NCBI RefSeq assembly: GCF_013030985.1 | Contig: NZ_WPYP01000009.1 | Span: 62,001 to 126,000 of the forward strand | DNA: 64,000 nucleotides | Reading direction: 5' to 3' | DNA from: Ruegeria arenilitoris | GTDB taxonomy: Bacteria; Pseudomonadota; Alphaproteobacteria; Rhodobacterales; Rhodobacteraceae | Shown here: positions 1-8,844 of the stretch, piece after piece | How positions within the stretch are numbered: the first letter of the stretch is position 1 | Layout of the letters: each line of letters opens with the position of its first letter | The notes under the pieces: model-generated | The model's database searches: none | What the model saw: the letters and a program-made list of their open reading frames with translations, nothing else | What the model was told of the DNA's origin: nothing | Translations under genes and position numbers: made by a program

Positions 1-914
1 GGGGTCAGACATATTTGCGTTGGTCCGAACAACTCGAGGCCGCACCGCGGATCGATCCGGCCCCGCGCCCATCTCCGCGCCCGCCGGTCGCCGCGCGCCC
101 ACGCCGTCTGAGTGTCACCGAAATCAAGCGCCTGATCCGCGATCCCTATGCGATTTATGCCAAGCATGTGCTGCGGCTGCGGCCTCTGAACCCTTTGGTG
201 CAGGCCCCGGATGCCTTGCTGCGTGGGATTGTCATCCATGAAATACTCGAACATTTCGTCAAGGACAGCGTGTTGGACGGTGCTTTGCTGACGCGCGAGA
301 ATTTCCTGAAGCGCGCCGAGACATTGCTGGATCAGCATGTCGCCTGGCCCACAGCCCGCAAATTGTGGTTGGCCCGGCTGGAACGCATTGCCTACGATTT
401 CCTGACCGCCGAAACCGCCCGGCGCGGCGATGGCGGACCGGTGGCCTTTGAAGCCGCAATGAAACTGGTGCTAAGCCCGCTGGATTTCACCATCGCGGGC
501 AGGGCGGACCGGATCGACCACAACAGTCGCGGCGCGCTGCGGATTGTGGATTACAAGACCGGCACACCTCCGACCGAAAGCCAGCAGGCCAAGTTTGACA
601 AACAGCTGCTGATCGAGGCGGCGATGGCCGAGCAGGGCGCCATCGAAGGCATTGACCCGCTCCCCGTAGCCGAGGCTGTCTTTATCGGCATGGGCGGCAC
701 CTATAAGGAGGTCACGGCCCCATTGGCCAAAGAGCCGCCCGACAAGGTTCTGGCTGAGCTGAAAGAGCTGATTTCTGCCTATTTAGAGCCTGATCAAGGC
801 TTCACATCGCGCCGGATGCTGCACAAGGACACCGATATTGGCGACTATGACCATCTGGCCCGTTTCGGCGAATGGGACCGCACCGATGAGACCGATCCCG
901 AGGTGCTGAAATGA
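1..914 (+). CDS. addB: Double-strand break repair protein AddB, C-terminal part (5' end outside window)
   Basis: This is the last ~300 residues of the AddB subunit of the AddAB helicase-nuclease, which resects double-strand DNA ends for recombination. The reading frame is open to the window edge (first full codon at base 3), so the gene is cut by the window, not broken. The visible part is the PD-(D/E)XK exonuclease domain: a conserved His in GIVIHEILEH, an Asp in GRADRID and the catalytic VDYKTG. The fragment contains no cysteine, so the 4Fe-4S cluster ligands that flank this nuclease in Bacillus AddB are absent here. Its stop overlaps the addA start by four bases (ATGA), showing translational coupling. 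Confidence 0.93.
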   Translation, partial: GQTYLRWSEQLEAAPRIDPAPRPSPRPPVAARPRRLSVTEIKRLIRDPYAIYAKHVLRLRPLNPLVQAPDALLRGIVIHEILEHFVKDSVLDGALLTRENFLKRAETLLDQHVAWPTARKLWLARLERIAYDFLTAETARRGDGGPVAFEAAMKLVLSPLDFTIAGRADRIDHNSRGALRIVDYKTGTPPTESQQAKFDKQLLIEAAMAEQGAIEGIDPLPVAEAVFIGMGGTYKEVTAPLAKEPPDKVLAELKELISAYLEPDQGFTSRRMLHKDTDIGDYDHLARFGEWDRTDETDPEVLK

Positions 915-3900
915 AGGCCCGCAACGACGCAACCGAACGGCAGGTGCAGGCGGCGCGGCCCGATGCCTCGACCTGGCTGGCGGCCAATGCGGGTTCGGGC
1001 AAGACGCGGGTTCTGACCGACCGGGTGGCACGGTTGCTGCTGGGTGGGGTACAGCCGCAGCACATCCTCTGCCTGACCTATACCAAAGCCGCCGCCAGCG
1101 AGATGCAGAACCGCCTGTTCAAACGGCTGGGTGAATGGGCGATGTTGGCGGATAACGCGCTGCTGGCCCAACTAACCGATTTGGGCGTGCCCGGAGTGAT
1201 CGACCCGGACCGGCTGGCGCAGGCCCGCACGCTGTTTGCCCGCGCCATTGAGACGCCGGGCGGGCTGAAAATCCAGACGATCCACTCGTTTTGCGCCTCA
1301 CTCCTGCGGAGGTTTCCGCTGGAGGCTGGGGTCAGCCCGCAGTTTTCCGAGATGGAAGACCGTGCTGCAGCCTTGTTGCGCGAAGAGATTGTCGAGGATT
1401 TCGCCGAAGGCCCGCAGGCCGCGCTGATCGAAGATGTGGCGCGATTTGTTACTGATACCGGTTTTGAGAACCTCACCGCAGCCATCACCCACAAACGCAA
1501 CCTGTTTGCGCAGTCGCTGAATTGGCCCGATCTGTTGCTCCGCTTCGACTTGCCAGAGGGGTTCGACGAAGACGCCCTGCAAGCCCGCGTTTTCATGGGT
1601 GGTGAGGTCGAGTTGATCCGCTCAATCCTGCCTGCGCTAACTGAAAGTGGCGGCAACAACGCCAAGGCGGCTGCCAAGCTGTCGGCCTTCACCGAGGCGC
1701 GGATCAGCAGCCTTACTGTACTGGAAAGCGTGTTTCTGACAGGGAAATCCGCCAAGGAACCCTTTACAGCCAAGATAAACAGCTTCCCGACCAAAGCCCT
1801 GCGCGAAGGCGCGTTGGCCGAGCAGATGCCGCAACTGGAATCCCTCATGCTGCGCATCGAGGCCGCGCGTGAGCAGCGATTGGCGCTGGTTGCGGCGCGC
1901 AAGACCCATGTGCTGCACCGCTTTGCGGCCGCCTTCCTGCCGGAATATGAACGGCGCAAGCAGCTGCGCGGCTGGCTGGACTTCGACGATCTGATCCTGC
2001 GCGCGCGGCAGGTGCTGAACGACCCGGCGGTTGCGGAATGGGTGCTGTACCGTCTGGACGGTGGCATCGACCACATTCTGGTGGACGAGGCGCAGGATAC
2101 CAGCCCTGACCAATGGGATGTGGTCGAGAAACTGGCGCAGGAATTCACCAGCGGGGAAGGGGCCCGATCCGGGGTCGAGCGCACGATTTTCGTCGTTGGT
2201 GATAAGAAACAGTCGATTTATTCCTTTCAGGGCGCCGACCCGCAGGCCTTTGACCGGATGCAGCAGGAGTTTGGGCGCAGACTGGCGGAATCAGGCTCTA
2301 AACTGTGGGATTCGACGCTGGAATACTCGTTCCGGTCCTCTAGTGCGATCCTGTCTCTGGTCGATATCCTGTTCGAAAACCGGGCCGAGGCCGGGTTTCA
2401 CAAGGACAGTCTGCACCGTGCGTTCAAGGCGGATCTGCCCGGTCGGGTTGATCTGTGGCCGGTGATCGAAAAGGTAGATGAAGACGATGATGGCGACTGG
2501 ACCGACCCGGTTGATCGCCCCGGCGCGCGGCACCACACCGTCATTCTGGCCGAGAAGGTGGCCCAGTCGATTAAGGACATGATCGACCGCCGAGAGACGA
2601 TCCCCGAGGATGGTGACACGCCCGGCACATTCGTGCGCCGCAAGGTGCAGCCGGGGGATTTCCTGATCCTCGTTCAGCGCCGATCCGATCTGTTTGCCGA
2701 GATCATCCGCGCCTGCAAGGCCCTGCGTCTGCCCATCGCCGGGGCTGACCGGCTGAAAGTGGGTGCGGAACTGGCCGTAAAAGACCTGGCCGCGCTGCTC
2801 AGCTTTCTGGCCACGCCCGAGGACAGCCTGTCATTGGCGACCGTGCTGAAGTCGCCTCTGTTTGGGTGGACGGAACAGCAATTGTTCGATCTGGCGCATC
2901 GGCGGCAGGAGCAATTCCTGTGGGCGGCTCTGCGCCATCGCACCGAAGAGTTTCCGGAAACGCTGGAAATCCTCAACGACTTGCGCGGTCAAATCGACTT
3001 TCTGCGCCCCTACGACCTGATCGAACGCATCCTGACCCGCCATGACGGCCGGCGGAAGCTGCTGGGGCGCCTGGGGGCTGAGGCCGAGGATGGAATCAAT
3101 GCGCTGCTGTCGCAGGCGCTGGCGTATGAACGGACCGATATCCCCAGCCTGACCGGCTTTCTTGTGTGGATGCAGACCGACGATCTGGAAATCAAACGGC
3201 AGATGAGCGGCGTCGGCAACATGATCCGAGTGATGACTGTGCATGGGTCGAAAGGGTTGGAAGCGCCGATTGTGATCCTGCCGGATACCGGCAAACGGCA
3301 GGCCCCGCGCGACGCCGAGATCATGGTGGGTGAGGGCACGCCGCTGTGGAAGGTCCCGGCGGATGCGTCACCAGCCCTGATCACACAAGCGCGGGCTGAG
3401 GCCCGGGCGCGGGAAGAGAATGAACGGCTGCGCCTGCTATATGTGGCTCTAACACGGGCAGAAAAGTGGTTGATCGTAGGAGCGGCGGGGGATGTCGGTA
3501 AGGACGGAACCAGCTGGTATCAGATGGTTGAAGCCGCGATGGCGCGGGCAGGGGCCACGCAACTGCCGGAGTCAGACACGTTGCGCCTGTCCCATGCCGA
3601 TTGGGATACGCTGCCGATTGTCGAACATGCAGAACCCGAAATTACCCATACGCCGCTGCCGGATCAGTTCCTGAATCCTGCCACGACACCGGACCCCGCG
3701 CCGGAAACGATCAGCCCGTCTGATTTGGGCGGGGCCAAAGCCTTGCCCGGTGATTCTGGTCAGGATGAAGAGGCCGCCAAGCTGCGCGGCACGCGCCTGC
3801 ACCTGCTATTGGAACATCTGCCATCAATTGCGCAGGAAAAATGGCCGCAACTCTGCGCCCGGGTTCTGCCCGATATGCAGGACACGGAGCGGCAGGAGTT

Positions 3901-4270
3901 GTTGACCGAGGCGCAAAATGTGCTGACGACAGAACATCTGCAAGCGGTATTCGCGGACGATGCGCTGGCCGAGGTTCCGGTCACCGCCGACCTGAACGGG
4001 CGGCGAATGCACGGGGTGATCGACCGGCTGATCGTGACCGAGAGCGATGTGCAGGTGATTGATTTCAAATCAAATGCCACGGTTCCCAACAGCCCTGCGA
4101 CCTGCCCCGAAGGCCTGTTGCGGCAGATGGGAGCTTACGCGCAGGCCCTGGCCCAAATTTATCCGGATCGCGAAATCCGCACGGCGATCCTGTGGACCCG
4201 CACGGCCGAGCTTATGTGGTTGCCACACGATCTTGTGACGGATGCGCTGGCCGACACCCAGATATCTTGA
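911..4270 (+). CDS. addA: Double-strand break repair helicase AddA (alphaproteobacterial type)
   Basis: AddA is the UvrD-like superfamily 1 helicase/nuclease partner of AddB in recombinational repair. The 1119-residue product has the helicase motifs in order: Walker A (ANAGSGKT, near residue 25), motif II (LVDEAQDTS, near 390), VGDKKQSIYSFQGADP (motif III region), and motif VI (RLLYVALTRAEK). The C-terminal end carries a RecB-like nuclease motif (VIDFKSN, near 1050), so both subunits keep a nuclease. The ATG at 911 overlaps the addB stop. Length and motifs fit the alphaproteobacterial AddA family. Confidence 0.96.
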   Translation: MKARNDATERQVQAARPDASTWLAANAGSGKTRVLTDRVARLLLGGVQPQHILCLTYTKAAASEMQNRLFKRLGEWAMLADNALLAQLTDLGVPGVIDPDRLAQARTLFARAIETPGGLKIQTIHSFCASLLRRFPLEAGVSPQFSEMEDRAAALLREEIVEDFAEGPQAALIEDVARFVTDTGFENLTAAITHKRNLFAQSLNWPDLLLRFDLPEGFDEDALQARVFMGGEVELIRSILPALTESGGNNAKAAAKLSAFTEARISSLTVLESVFLTGKSAKEPFTAKINSFPTKALREGALAEQMPQLESLMLRIEAAREQRLALVAARKTHVLHRFAAAFLPEYERRKQLRGWLDFDDLILRARQVLNDPAVAEWVLYRLDGGIDHILVDEAQDTSPDQWDVVEKLAQEFTSGEGARSGVERTIFVVGDKKQSIYSFQGADPQAFDRMQQEFGRRLAESGSKLWDSTLEYSFRSSSAILSLVDILFENRAEAGFHKDSLHRAFKADLPGRVDLWPVIEKVDEDDDGDWTDPVDRPGARHHTVILAEKVAQSIKDMIDRRETIPEDGDTPGTFVRRKVQPGDFLILVQRRSDLFAEIIRACKALRLPIAGADRLKVGAELAVKDLAALLSFLATPEDSLSLATVLKSPLFGWTEQQLFDLAHRRQEQFLWAALRHRTEEFPETLEILNDLRGQIDFLRPYDLIERILTRHDGRRKLLGRLGAEAEDGINALLSQALAYERTDIPSLTGFLVWMQTDDLEIKRQMSGVGNMIRVMTVHGSKGLEAPIVILPDTGKRQAPRDAEIMVGEGTPLWKVPADASPALITQARAEARAREENERLRLLYVALTRAEKWLIVGAAGDVGKDGTSWYQMVEAAMARAGATQLPESDTLRLSHADWDTLPIVEHAEPEITHTPLPDQFLNPATTPDPAPETISPSDLGGAKALPGDSGQDEEAAKLRGTRLHLLLEHLPSIAQEKWPQLCARVLPDMQDTERQELLTEAQNVLTTEHLQAVFADDALAEVPVTADLNGRRMHGVIDRLIVTESDVQVIDFKSNATVPNSPATCPEGLLRQMGAYAQALAQIYPDREIRTAILWTRTAELMWLPHDLVTDALADTQIS

Positions 4271-4330
4271 CCTCGGACAGCGGCGACCCTACGTTCTGTT
4301 CCCGAGTTTACCCCATTCAGGAGACATGAA

Positions 4331-4651
4331 ATGTCGACCGTAGCCGTAACCGACGATACCTTTGACGCCGAAGTCAAGAATTCCGACATCCCCGTTGTTG
4401 TCGATTTCTGGGCCGAATGGTGTGGCCCCTGTAAGCAGATTGGCCCCGCTCTGGAAGAGCTGGCCGCTGAATACGGTGACAAGATCAAAATCGCCAAGGT
4501 GGACGTGGACAGCAATCCGAACGCAGCCGCAGCCATGGGCGTGCGCGGCATCCCGGCGCTGTTCATCTTCAAGGACGGTCAGGTTGTCTCGAACCGCGCT
4601 GGTGCGGCCCCGAAGGCGGCACTGCAAAGCTGGATCGAAGAATCCATCTGA
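4331..4651 (+). CDS. trxA: Thioredoxin 1
   Basis: This 106-residue cytoplasmic protein has the thioredoxin fold signature [14 protein letters not shown] with the redox-active WCGPC motif and a conserved cis-Pro loop (RGIPALFIF). It reduces disulfides in partners such as ribonucleotide reductase. The start follows an AGGAGA ribosome binding site. It lies 60 bases after addA and is followed at once by a strong intrinsic terminator, so it closes this transcript. Confidence 0.97.
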   Translation: MSTVAVTDDTFDAEVKNSDIPVVVDFWAEWCGPCKQIGPALEELAAEYGDKIKIAKVDVDSNPNAAAAMGVRGIPALFIFKDGQVVSNRAGAAPKAALQSWIEESI

Positions 4652-4670
4652 TCCAAGCGTATTCTGATCA

Positions 4671-4702
4671 ACGGGCATCGCTGTGCGGTGCCCGTTTTTT
4701 AT
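4671..4702 (+). terminator. Rho-independent terminator after trxA
   Basis: An almost perfect hairpin (left arm from 4671, right arm ending 4695; 10 Watson-Crick pairs and one G-T pair, loop TGT) is followed directly by six T residues. It lies 20 bases after the trxA stop. Confidence 0.9.
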
Positions 4703-4705
4703 TGC

Positions 4706-5479
4706 CTATGTCGCGCTCGACCTTGGACCGATCCATTCCTGCGGCAATTTGAAAACCGGTCCGTTCGGCCTGTGCCGCCGGTCCAGAGGATGAGGGAACC
4801 GGGTCGCCGGGACCATCTGTTTCACGCGATCACGCCGCACAAAGGTGGCCTCGATCACGCGGGGAAAGGTTTCACCTTCGATATCCACCGTACCGGATGC
4901 GTTATTTGGGTGGATATGGGCGCAGACAAAACCGTCACTCAGCGCCGCCAACGCAGGATAGGCCCGCTGGAACGCAGCCGGCTTCATCAGGATCGACGGT
5001 ATGCGGTGAAGTTCGAGCACCACAATGCGAAACCGGTTCAGAAGCGCGGCGGGCAGGGTGGACAGAACCGGATACTCGGCCGCTTCGATGTCCATCTGCA
5101 GGATCATGTCGCCTTCGGACGGCGCATATTCTGCCATCCAATCCTCAAGCGAGATCACGTCCGAACCCGTTTTGGCGGCCAGATGCTTCTTGACGAAAAC
5201 CGCACCCGGAACGTTCAGCATCGGCTCGTCAACCGAACCATCGGCCATAAAAGACGGAATCCCGTGTTTCGCCAGATCCATTTCAAAACTGGATTGCAGG
5301 GAAACACCCGGTGAAAAACAGGCTACGATATCATCAAGATCATTGGGCAGAAGGTACCCACCATCGCCAAATTCACCCACGCGGACAAGCTTATACCCTA
5401 GATCATGGGGTCTGATGACTTCGGCAAGAAATGCCCGCCTATCAGCCGTTGTCATGTCAGGTCCGGGCGTGGTCAGCAT
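4706..5479 (-). CDS. FkbM-family methyltransferase
   Basis: The product resembles FkbM-type SAM-dependent methyltransferases, which often O-methylate sugars or small molecules; the substrate is unknown. The signature is visible as EGDMILQMDIEAAEYPVL followed by VVLELH, typical of the family's central strand. The frame is open further upstream, but the ATG at 5479 has a GGAG site five bases before it, giving 257 residues; the earlier ATG at 5527 has no such site. The gene converges on trxA and is not in an obvious operon. Function beyond the family is not inferable. Confidence 0.8.
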   Translation of the reverse strand: MLTTPGPDMTTADRRAFLAEVIRPHDLGYKLVRVGEFGDGGYLLPNDLDDIVACFSPGVSLQSSFEMDLAKHGIPSFMADGSVDEPMLNVPGAVFVKKHLAAKTGSDVISLEDWMAEYAPSEGDMILQMDIEAAEYPVLSTLPAALLNRFRIVVLELHRIPSILMKPAAFQRAYPALAALSDGFVCAHIHPNNASGTVDIEGETFPRVIEATFVRRDRVKQMVPATRFPHPLDRRHRPNGPVFKLPQEWIGPRSSAT

Positions 5480-5688
5480 GTGGGCTCCGACGAAGGTGAT
5501 TTCTGTATGGTTCCATTGTCTTGTCATGTGCAGGTACGGAATGCCAGCGCTGTTTGGTTTCGGGGCACGGCGGAAGACGCTCTTTCCCTGATCGGTCCCG
5601 GCCTCATTTTGAAGTTTTTGTTTGAACGTGCCGGCGAATTCGGTTTGCTGTGGCAGCAAGCAAATGCGCAGAAGCAAAAGGGGCACAG

Positions 5689-6039
5689 ATGGCAAAGACA
5701 CGGGTTCTTGTTGAGTTCGGGATGGGCACGTCGCTGCGGCGCGAGGATTATACCGAGGCCGCGCTGCGGGCGATCAAAGACGCGCTGTGGCACAACTCGG
5801 TCAACATGGCCGAGCTGTTCGATTTTCCCAAAGAAGCGATGATCATCGATGCCGAGATTGGGGTGCAGAACCCCGATCAGGTGGACAAGGACGCGCTGAA
5901 AGCCGTCTTCCCCTATGGCCAGCCCAATATCACCGTCACGCAAGGCGGGTTGGATATCGAAAAACCGCATACCAAAGGGCGCACCGTCATTGCCAATGCG
6001 GCCGTCGTTGTCTCGTTCGACATGGAGGCCGTGGCATGA
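5689..6039 (+). CDS. Lin0512-family conserved protein (first of a pair)
   Basis: This 116-residue protein belongs to the small uncharacterised Lin0512 family: it opens with VLVEFGMGTSLRREDYTEAALRAIKDALWHNS and ends with a hydrophobic strand-rich segment after GGLDIEKPHTKGR. The family has no established biochemical role. It has no signal peptide or membrane segment, so it should be cytoplasmic. The next gene is a diverged paralogue that overlaps it by four bases, so both are translated together and may form a hetero-oligomer (inference). The ATG at 5689 was chosen because homology starts there; an upstream in-frame ATG at 5650 adds unrelated residues. Confidence 0.85.
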   Translation: MAKTRVLVEFGMGTSLRREDYTEAALRAIKDALWHNSVNMAELFDFPKEAMIIDAEIGVQNPDQVDKDALKAVFPYGQPNITVTQGGLDIEKPHTKGRTVIANAAVVVSFDMEAVA

Positions 6040-6398
6040 CCGAAAAACGCATCATTCTTGAAATGGGCACCGGCAACGACCTTTATGGTCAGGATTATAC
6101 CAAGGCGGCGCGGCGGGCGGTTCAGGATGCGCTGCACCATTCCTCGATCACCCTGTTTTCCAAACTGGGCATCGACCATGCCGAGATGCGCGTGCAAGTC
6201 ACGATTGGCGTACAGGAACCAAGCCAAGTGGATTGTGATCTGGTCGCCGCTGATCTGCCCCGCGGCCGGGCCGAGGTACGGGCCGTCAAAGGCGGGCTGG
6301 ACGTCGAGGATACCGACGCCGGAACCCGACATGTCGTGGCTACAGCCGCGATTGAGGCGTTCCTGCCCGACCTATCGGGCCAATACAGATTGTCCTGA
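6036..6398 (+). CDS. Lin0512-family conserved protein (second of a pair)
   Basis: This 120-residue paralogue of the preceding gene keeps the same layout: ILEMGTGNDLYGQDYTKAARRAVQDALHHSS, an IGVQEPSQVD segment matching IGVQNPDQVD upstream, and GGLDVEDTDAGTRHVVATAA near the end. Its ATG overlaps the previous stop (ATGA). The pair lies alone between an FkbM methyltransferase on the opposite strand and a terminator, so context gives no hint of a pathway. Confidence 0.85.
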   Translation: MTEKRIILEMGTGNDLYGQDYTKAARRAVQDALHHSSITLFSKLGIDHAEMRVQVTIGVQEPSQVDCDLVAADLPRGRAEVRAVKGGLDVEDTDAGTRHVVATAAIEAFLPDLSGQYRLS

Positions 6399-6406
6399 CA
6401 AAGAAA

Positions 6407-6428
6407 AAGCCGCTCGGTCGAGCGGCTT
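6407..6428. terminator. Bidirectional terminator between convergent genes
   Basis: A perfect 9-bp stem with a GGTC loop lies between the second Lin0512 gene and the convergent DUF1127 gene. The minus-strand side runs into TTTTTC and the plus-strand side into ATCTTTT, so it can serve both. Confidence 0.85.
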
Positions 6429-6455
6429 ATCTTTTGCGGTCGTACTAATCGCGGA

Positions 6456-6650
6456 TCAGATCTTGTCGATATCCGCGCGGCACAGGCCGATATCGTCCAG
6501 CTGTGCGTCGCTCAGCTCTGCCAAAAGCGCGCGTGTCTTGCGGGTTTCGTTCCATTCGGCTGCTTTTTCAAAAGCTGCGGTGAACGCGTCCACTACATGC
6601 AGGATGGTAGCTGCTCCGAGCGGCGCATGGATATTTGCGGTGGTTGCCAT
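6456..6650 (-). CDS. DUF1127 (YjiS-like) micro-protein
   Basis: This 64-residue protein ends in a YjiS-like DUF1127 domain: an amphipathic helix with TRALLAELSDAQLDDIGLCRADI. Small DUF1127 proteins are abundant in Rhodobacterales and Rhizobiales; some bind RNA or affect stress and phosphate responses (CcaF1 of Rhodobacter sphaeroides is a studied example). Which of these roles applies here cannot be read from the sequence. The ATG at 6650 is the only sensible start; an open frame continues upstream without a start close by. Confidence 0.85.
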   Translation of the reverse strand: MATTANIHAPLGAATILHVVDAFTAAFEKAAEWNETRKTRALLAELSDAQLDDIGLCRADIDKI

Positions 6651-6846
6651 TTGCGCATTCCTTAAACTGAAACAGCCGACCCTTCGTCGGTTGTAAGTCT
6701 CATTTAGGACCAGATGCCGAGTCTCACAATTGCTAGTCCGGTAACCCCGATTTGCGATTCTTGCATATCTTTTGAGCAGTTTGAGAACTGTTGCGCTACG
6801 GACGGGTCCGGCCCATATAGGATGCCAGCGAAGAACGGAGGCCCTG

Positions 6847-7398
6847 ATGGCAGACAGCGATTTTCCCGGTTGGCATGGCACAACGATCATTGGCGTCAAA
6901 AAGGGCGGCCAGGTGGTGATTGCCGGCGACGGACAGGTCAGCCTGGGCCAGACCGTGATCAAGGGCACCGCCCGCAAGGTACGCCGCCTGTCGCCGGGCG
7001 GGTTCGAGGTCGTCGCCGGGTTTGCCGGATCGACCGCCGACGCGTTCACTCTGCTGGAACGGCTGGAAGCCAAGCTTGAGGCCACGCCGGGGCAACTGGC
7101 CCGCGCCTCGGTCGAGCTGGCCAAAGACTGGCGCACCGACAAGTACCTGCAAAAGCTTGAGGCGATGCTGATCGTCACCGACGGCAAGGATCTGCTGGTT
7201 ATCACCGGGGCAGGGGACGTGCTGGAGCCGGAACACAACGTGGCGGCCATCGGATCGGGCGGAAACTTTGCCCTCGCCGCAGCCCGCGCGATGATGGACA
7301 GCGACAAAGAGGCCGAACAGGTGGCGCGAGAGGCAATGGCGATTGCCGCCGATATCTGCGTCTACACCAACGGCAATCTGACGGTTGAGACGATTTAG
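6847..7398 (+). CDS. hslV: ATP-dependent protease peptidase subunit HslV
   Basis: HslV is the threonine peptidase of the HslUV (ClpQY) protease. The 183-residue product has the N-terminal catalytic block [23 protein letters not shown]; the active Thr is preceded by about 11 residues ([11 protein letters not shown]), so the protein must be cut before it is active. Such propeptides are usual in alphaproteobacterial HslV, unlike E. coli, where only Met is removed. The ATG at 6847 follows GGAGGCCCTG. Unusually, hslU is not adjacent but 2 kb downstream. Confidence 0.95.
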   Translation: MADSDFPGWHGTTIIGVKKGGQVVIAGDGQVSLGQTVIKGTARKVRRLSPGGFEVVAGFAGSTADAFTLLERLEAKLEATPGQLARASVELAKDWRTDKYLQKLEAMLIVTDGKDLLVITGAGDVLEPEHNVAAIGSGGNFALAAARAMMDSDKEAEQVAREAMAIAADICVYTNGNLTVETI

Positions 7399-7495
7399 GA
7401 CGTTCTGCGTTTTATCCAAAAACAATATATCGAAATGCGCCTTCGACCGAAGGGAGAGGCAGCGTATTTCGATTCAAGTCAAACGCAAAACTGTC

Positions 7496-8737
7496 TCAGG
7501 CTAACAACGCCTTGATCTCTTTGCCTTTCCAGCGGCGGTGCATTCCGATCAGGCCAAAGATCGCGGCGATGATCACGATGTAATAGGGCACGCGGATATC
7601 GATGCTCATCAACCCGCCGCCGATCAGGGACATGACGCCTCCGGCGAGGCAGAAGACCGCCGTGGTCACCCCCATGACCCAGCCCTGATCCGTCTCACTG
7701 ACGCTGGACGAGAATAGACCCAGCAGGGTTGGGTAAGAAACGCCGAAGAAGAAATAGAAGAAGAAGACCGGCACATAGCTCAGCACCCCGCTGGGGCTGA
7801 AGGCGAAGGCAAAGCCGCAGATCACCATGACGATCAGCGAGGTGTAGACGATCTGGTGCTTGCTGAACTTCTCCTGCGCCGGTTTCACCAGGAAGGTACT
7901 GGAAAAGGCCAGCGCAAAGCCGATCACCACCATCGCCACGCTGCCGCCGATTACGCCATAGCCAAAACGGCTGGTCAGGAAATTGTCGACGAATACGTAA
8001 AAGGTCACGTTGGCGATCATGAAGAACGAATAGACGGGCAGGATTTTCAGAACCATCGGGTGACCGCGCACCGCAATCAGGCTGTCGGTGATGTCGCGGG
8101 GGCGGAAGACAAAGGCCGTGCGTTCTGTGCGCGTGTCTTTGAAGAATGTCAGGACAAGGAAGATGGCGATCAGCACCAGAACGAAGGCGCCATAGAATGG
8201 CGTTTTCAGCGTGGCGACACTGCCCAGCAAGGCGGAGTCTGACAGAACGGCACCGATGATCGGCCCTCCGACAAGGCCAAAGCTGACGCCGGTCACGATA
8301 TATCCCATGTTGCGGTCCCGGTCGGCGGCATCGGTGCTGCCGTCAATCATCGCCGCCTGCGCAATCGGCTGGTTGCCCGCCGTGAACCCGGTGATCGACC
8401 GGCCGAGGATCAGCAGCAGCAGGCTGTCCATATAAAGCGAGGCGATGGTGATGGCATACCCCGCCAGTGCACCGCCCAGACAGACCAGCAGCGCGTTCTT
8501 GCGCCCGATGGAATCCGAGACCTTCGAGACGTAGACCACCCCCAAAAACCACGACAGAAAAAAACACCCGATCACCAGCCCGTAATAGAAATGGCGTCGG
8601 CCATCGGGCGTGCTGTCGGGCAGGAACCCGGATTTGGTCTCCATGATCAATGAGTTGATGATGGGGAAAACCAGCCCTTGCCCGATCAGGTCGACGAATA
8701 CCACAAACAGCAAGGTGATCTTGGCAATTTTGGTCAT
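7496..8737 (-). CDS. MFS transporter
   Basis: This ~413-residue protein has about twelve hydrophobic segments and a recognisable major facilitator motif A between segments 2 and 3 (VSKVSDSIGRKNALL). It resembles the TetA/Bcr-like multidrug efflux branch, but the substrate cannot be assigned. The frame stays open to 8890, but that extension is not hydrophobic and looks unlike protein; the ATG at 8737 (MTKIAKITLLFVVFVDLIGQG) matches the usual MFS start. It sits between hslV and hslU on the opposite strand. Confidence 0.87.
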   Translation of the reverse strand: MTKIAKITLLFVVFVDLIGQGLVFPIINSLIMETKSGFLPDSTPDGRRHFYYGLVIGCFFLSWFLGVVYVSKVSDSIGRKNALLVCLGGALAGYAITIASLYMDSLLLLILGRSITGFTAGNQPIAQAAMIDGSTDAADRDRNMGYIVTGVSFGLVGGPIIGAVLSDSALLGSVATLKTPFYGAFVLVLIAIFLVLTFFKDTRTERTAFVFRPRDITDSLIAVRGHPMVLKILPVYSFFMIANVTFYVFVDNFLTSRFGYGVIGGSVAMVVIGFALAFSSTFLVKPAQEKFSKHQIVYTSLIVMVICGFAFAFSPSGVLSYVPVFFFYFFFGVSYPTLLGLFSSSVSETDQGWVMGVTTAVFCLAGGVMSLIGGGLMSIDIRVPYYIVIIAAIFGLIGMHRRWKGKEIKALLA

Positions 8738-8805
8738 AAAATACGCCCCCGGTTCCAATACCTTGGGGCGAGTGTAACAGACGAAGCCTTTGTTACCTAA
8801 CGGGG

Positions 8806-8837
8806 GGTCAGAGGCCGGGGGGTGTTGGCCTCTGACC
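8806..8837 (-). terminator. Inverted repeat between DM13 gene and MFS gene
   Basis: A perfect 11-bp inverted repeat (arms 8806-8816 and 8827-8837, 10-base loop) lies just after the stop of the leftward DM13 gene. It is probably its transcription terminator, although there is no T-run after the stem on that strand. Confidence 0.55.
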
Positions 8838-8844
8838 AACGCGT

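Noticed and set aside
6777..6790. CAGTTTGAGAACTG inverted repeat upstream of hslV
   Set aside because: A five-base arm with a four-base loop is common by chance, and no regulator match is known.
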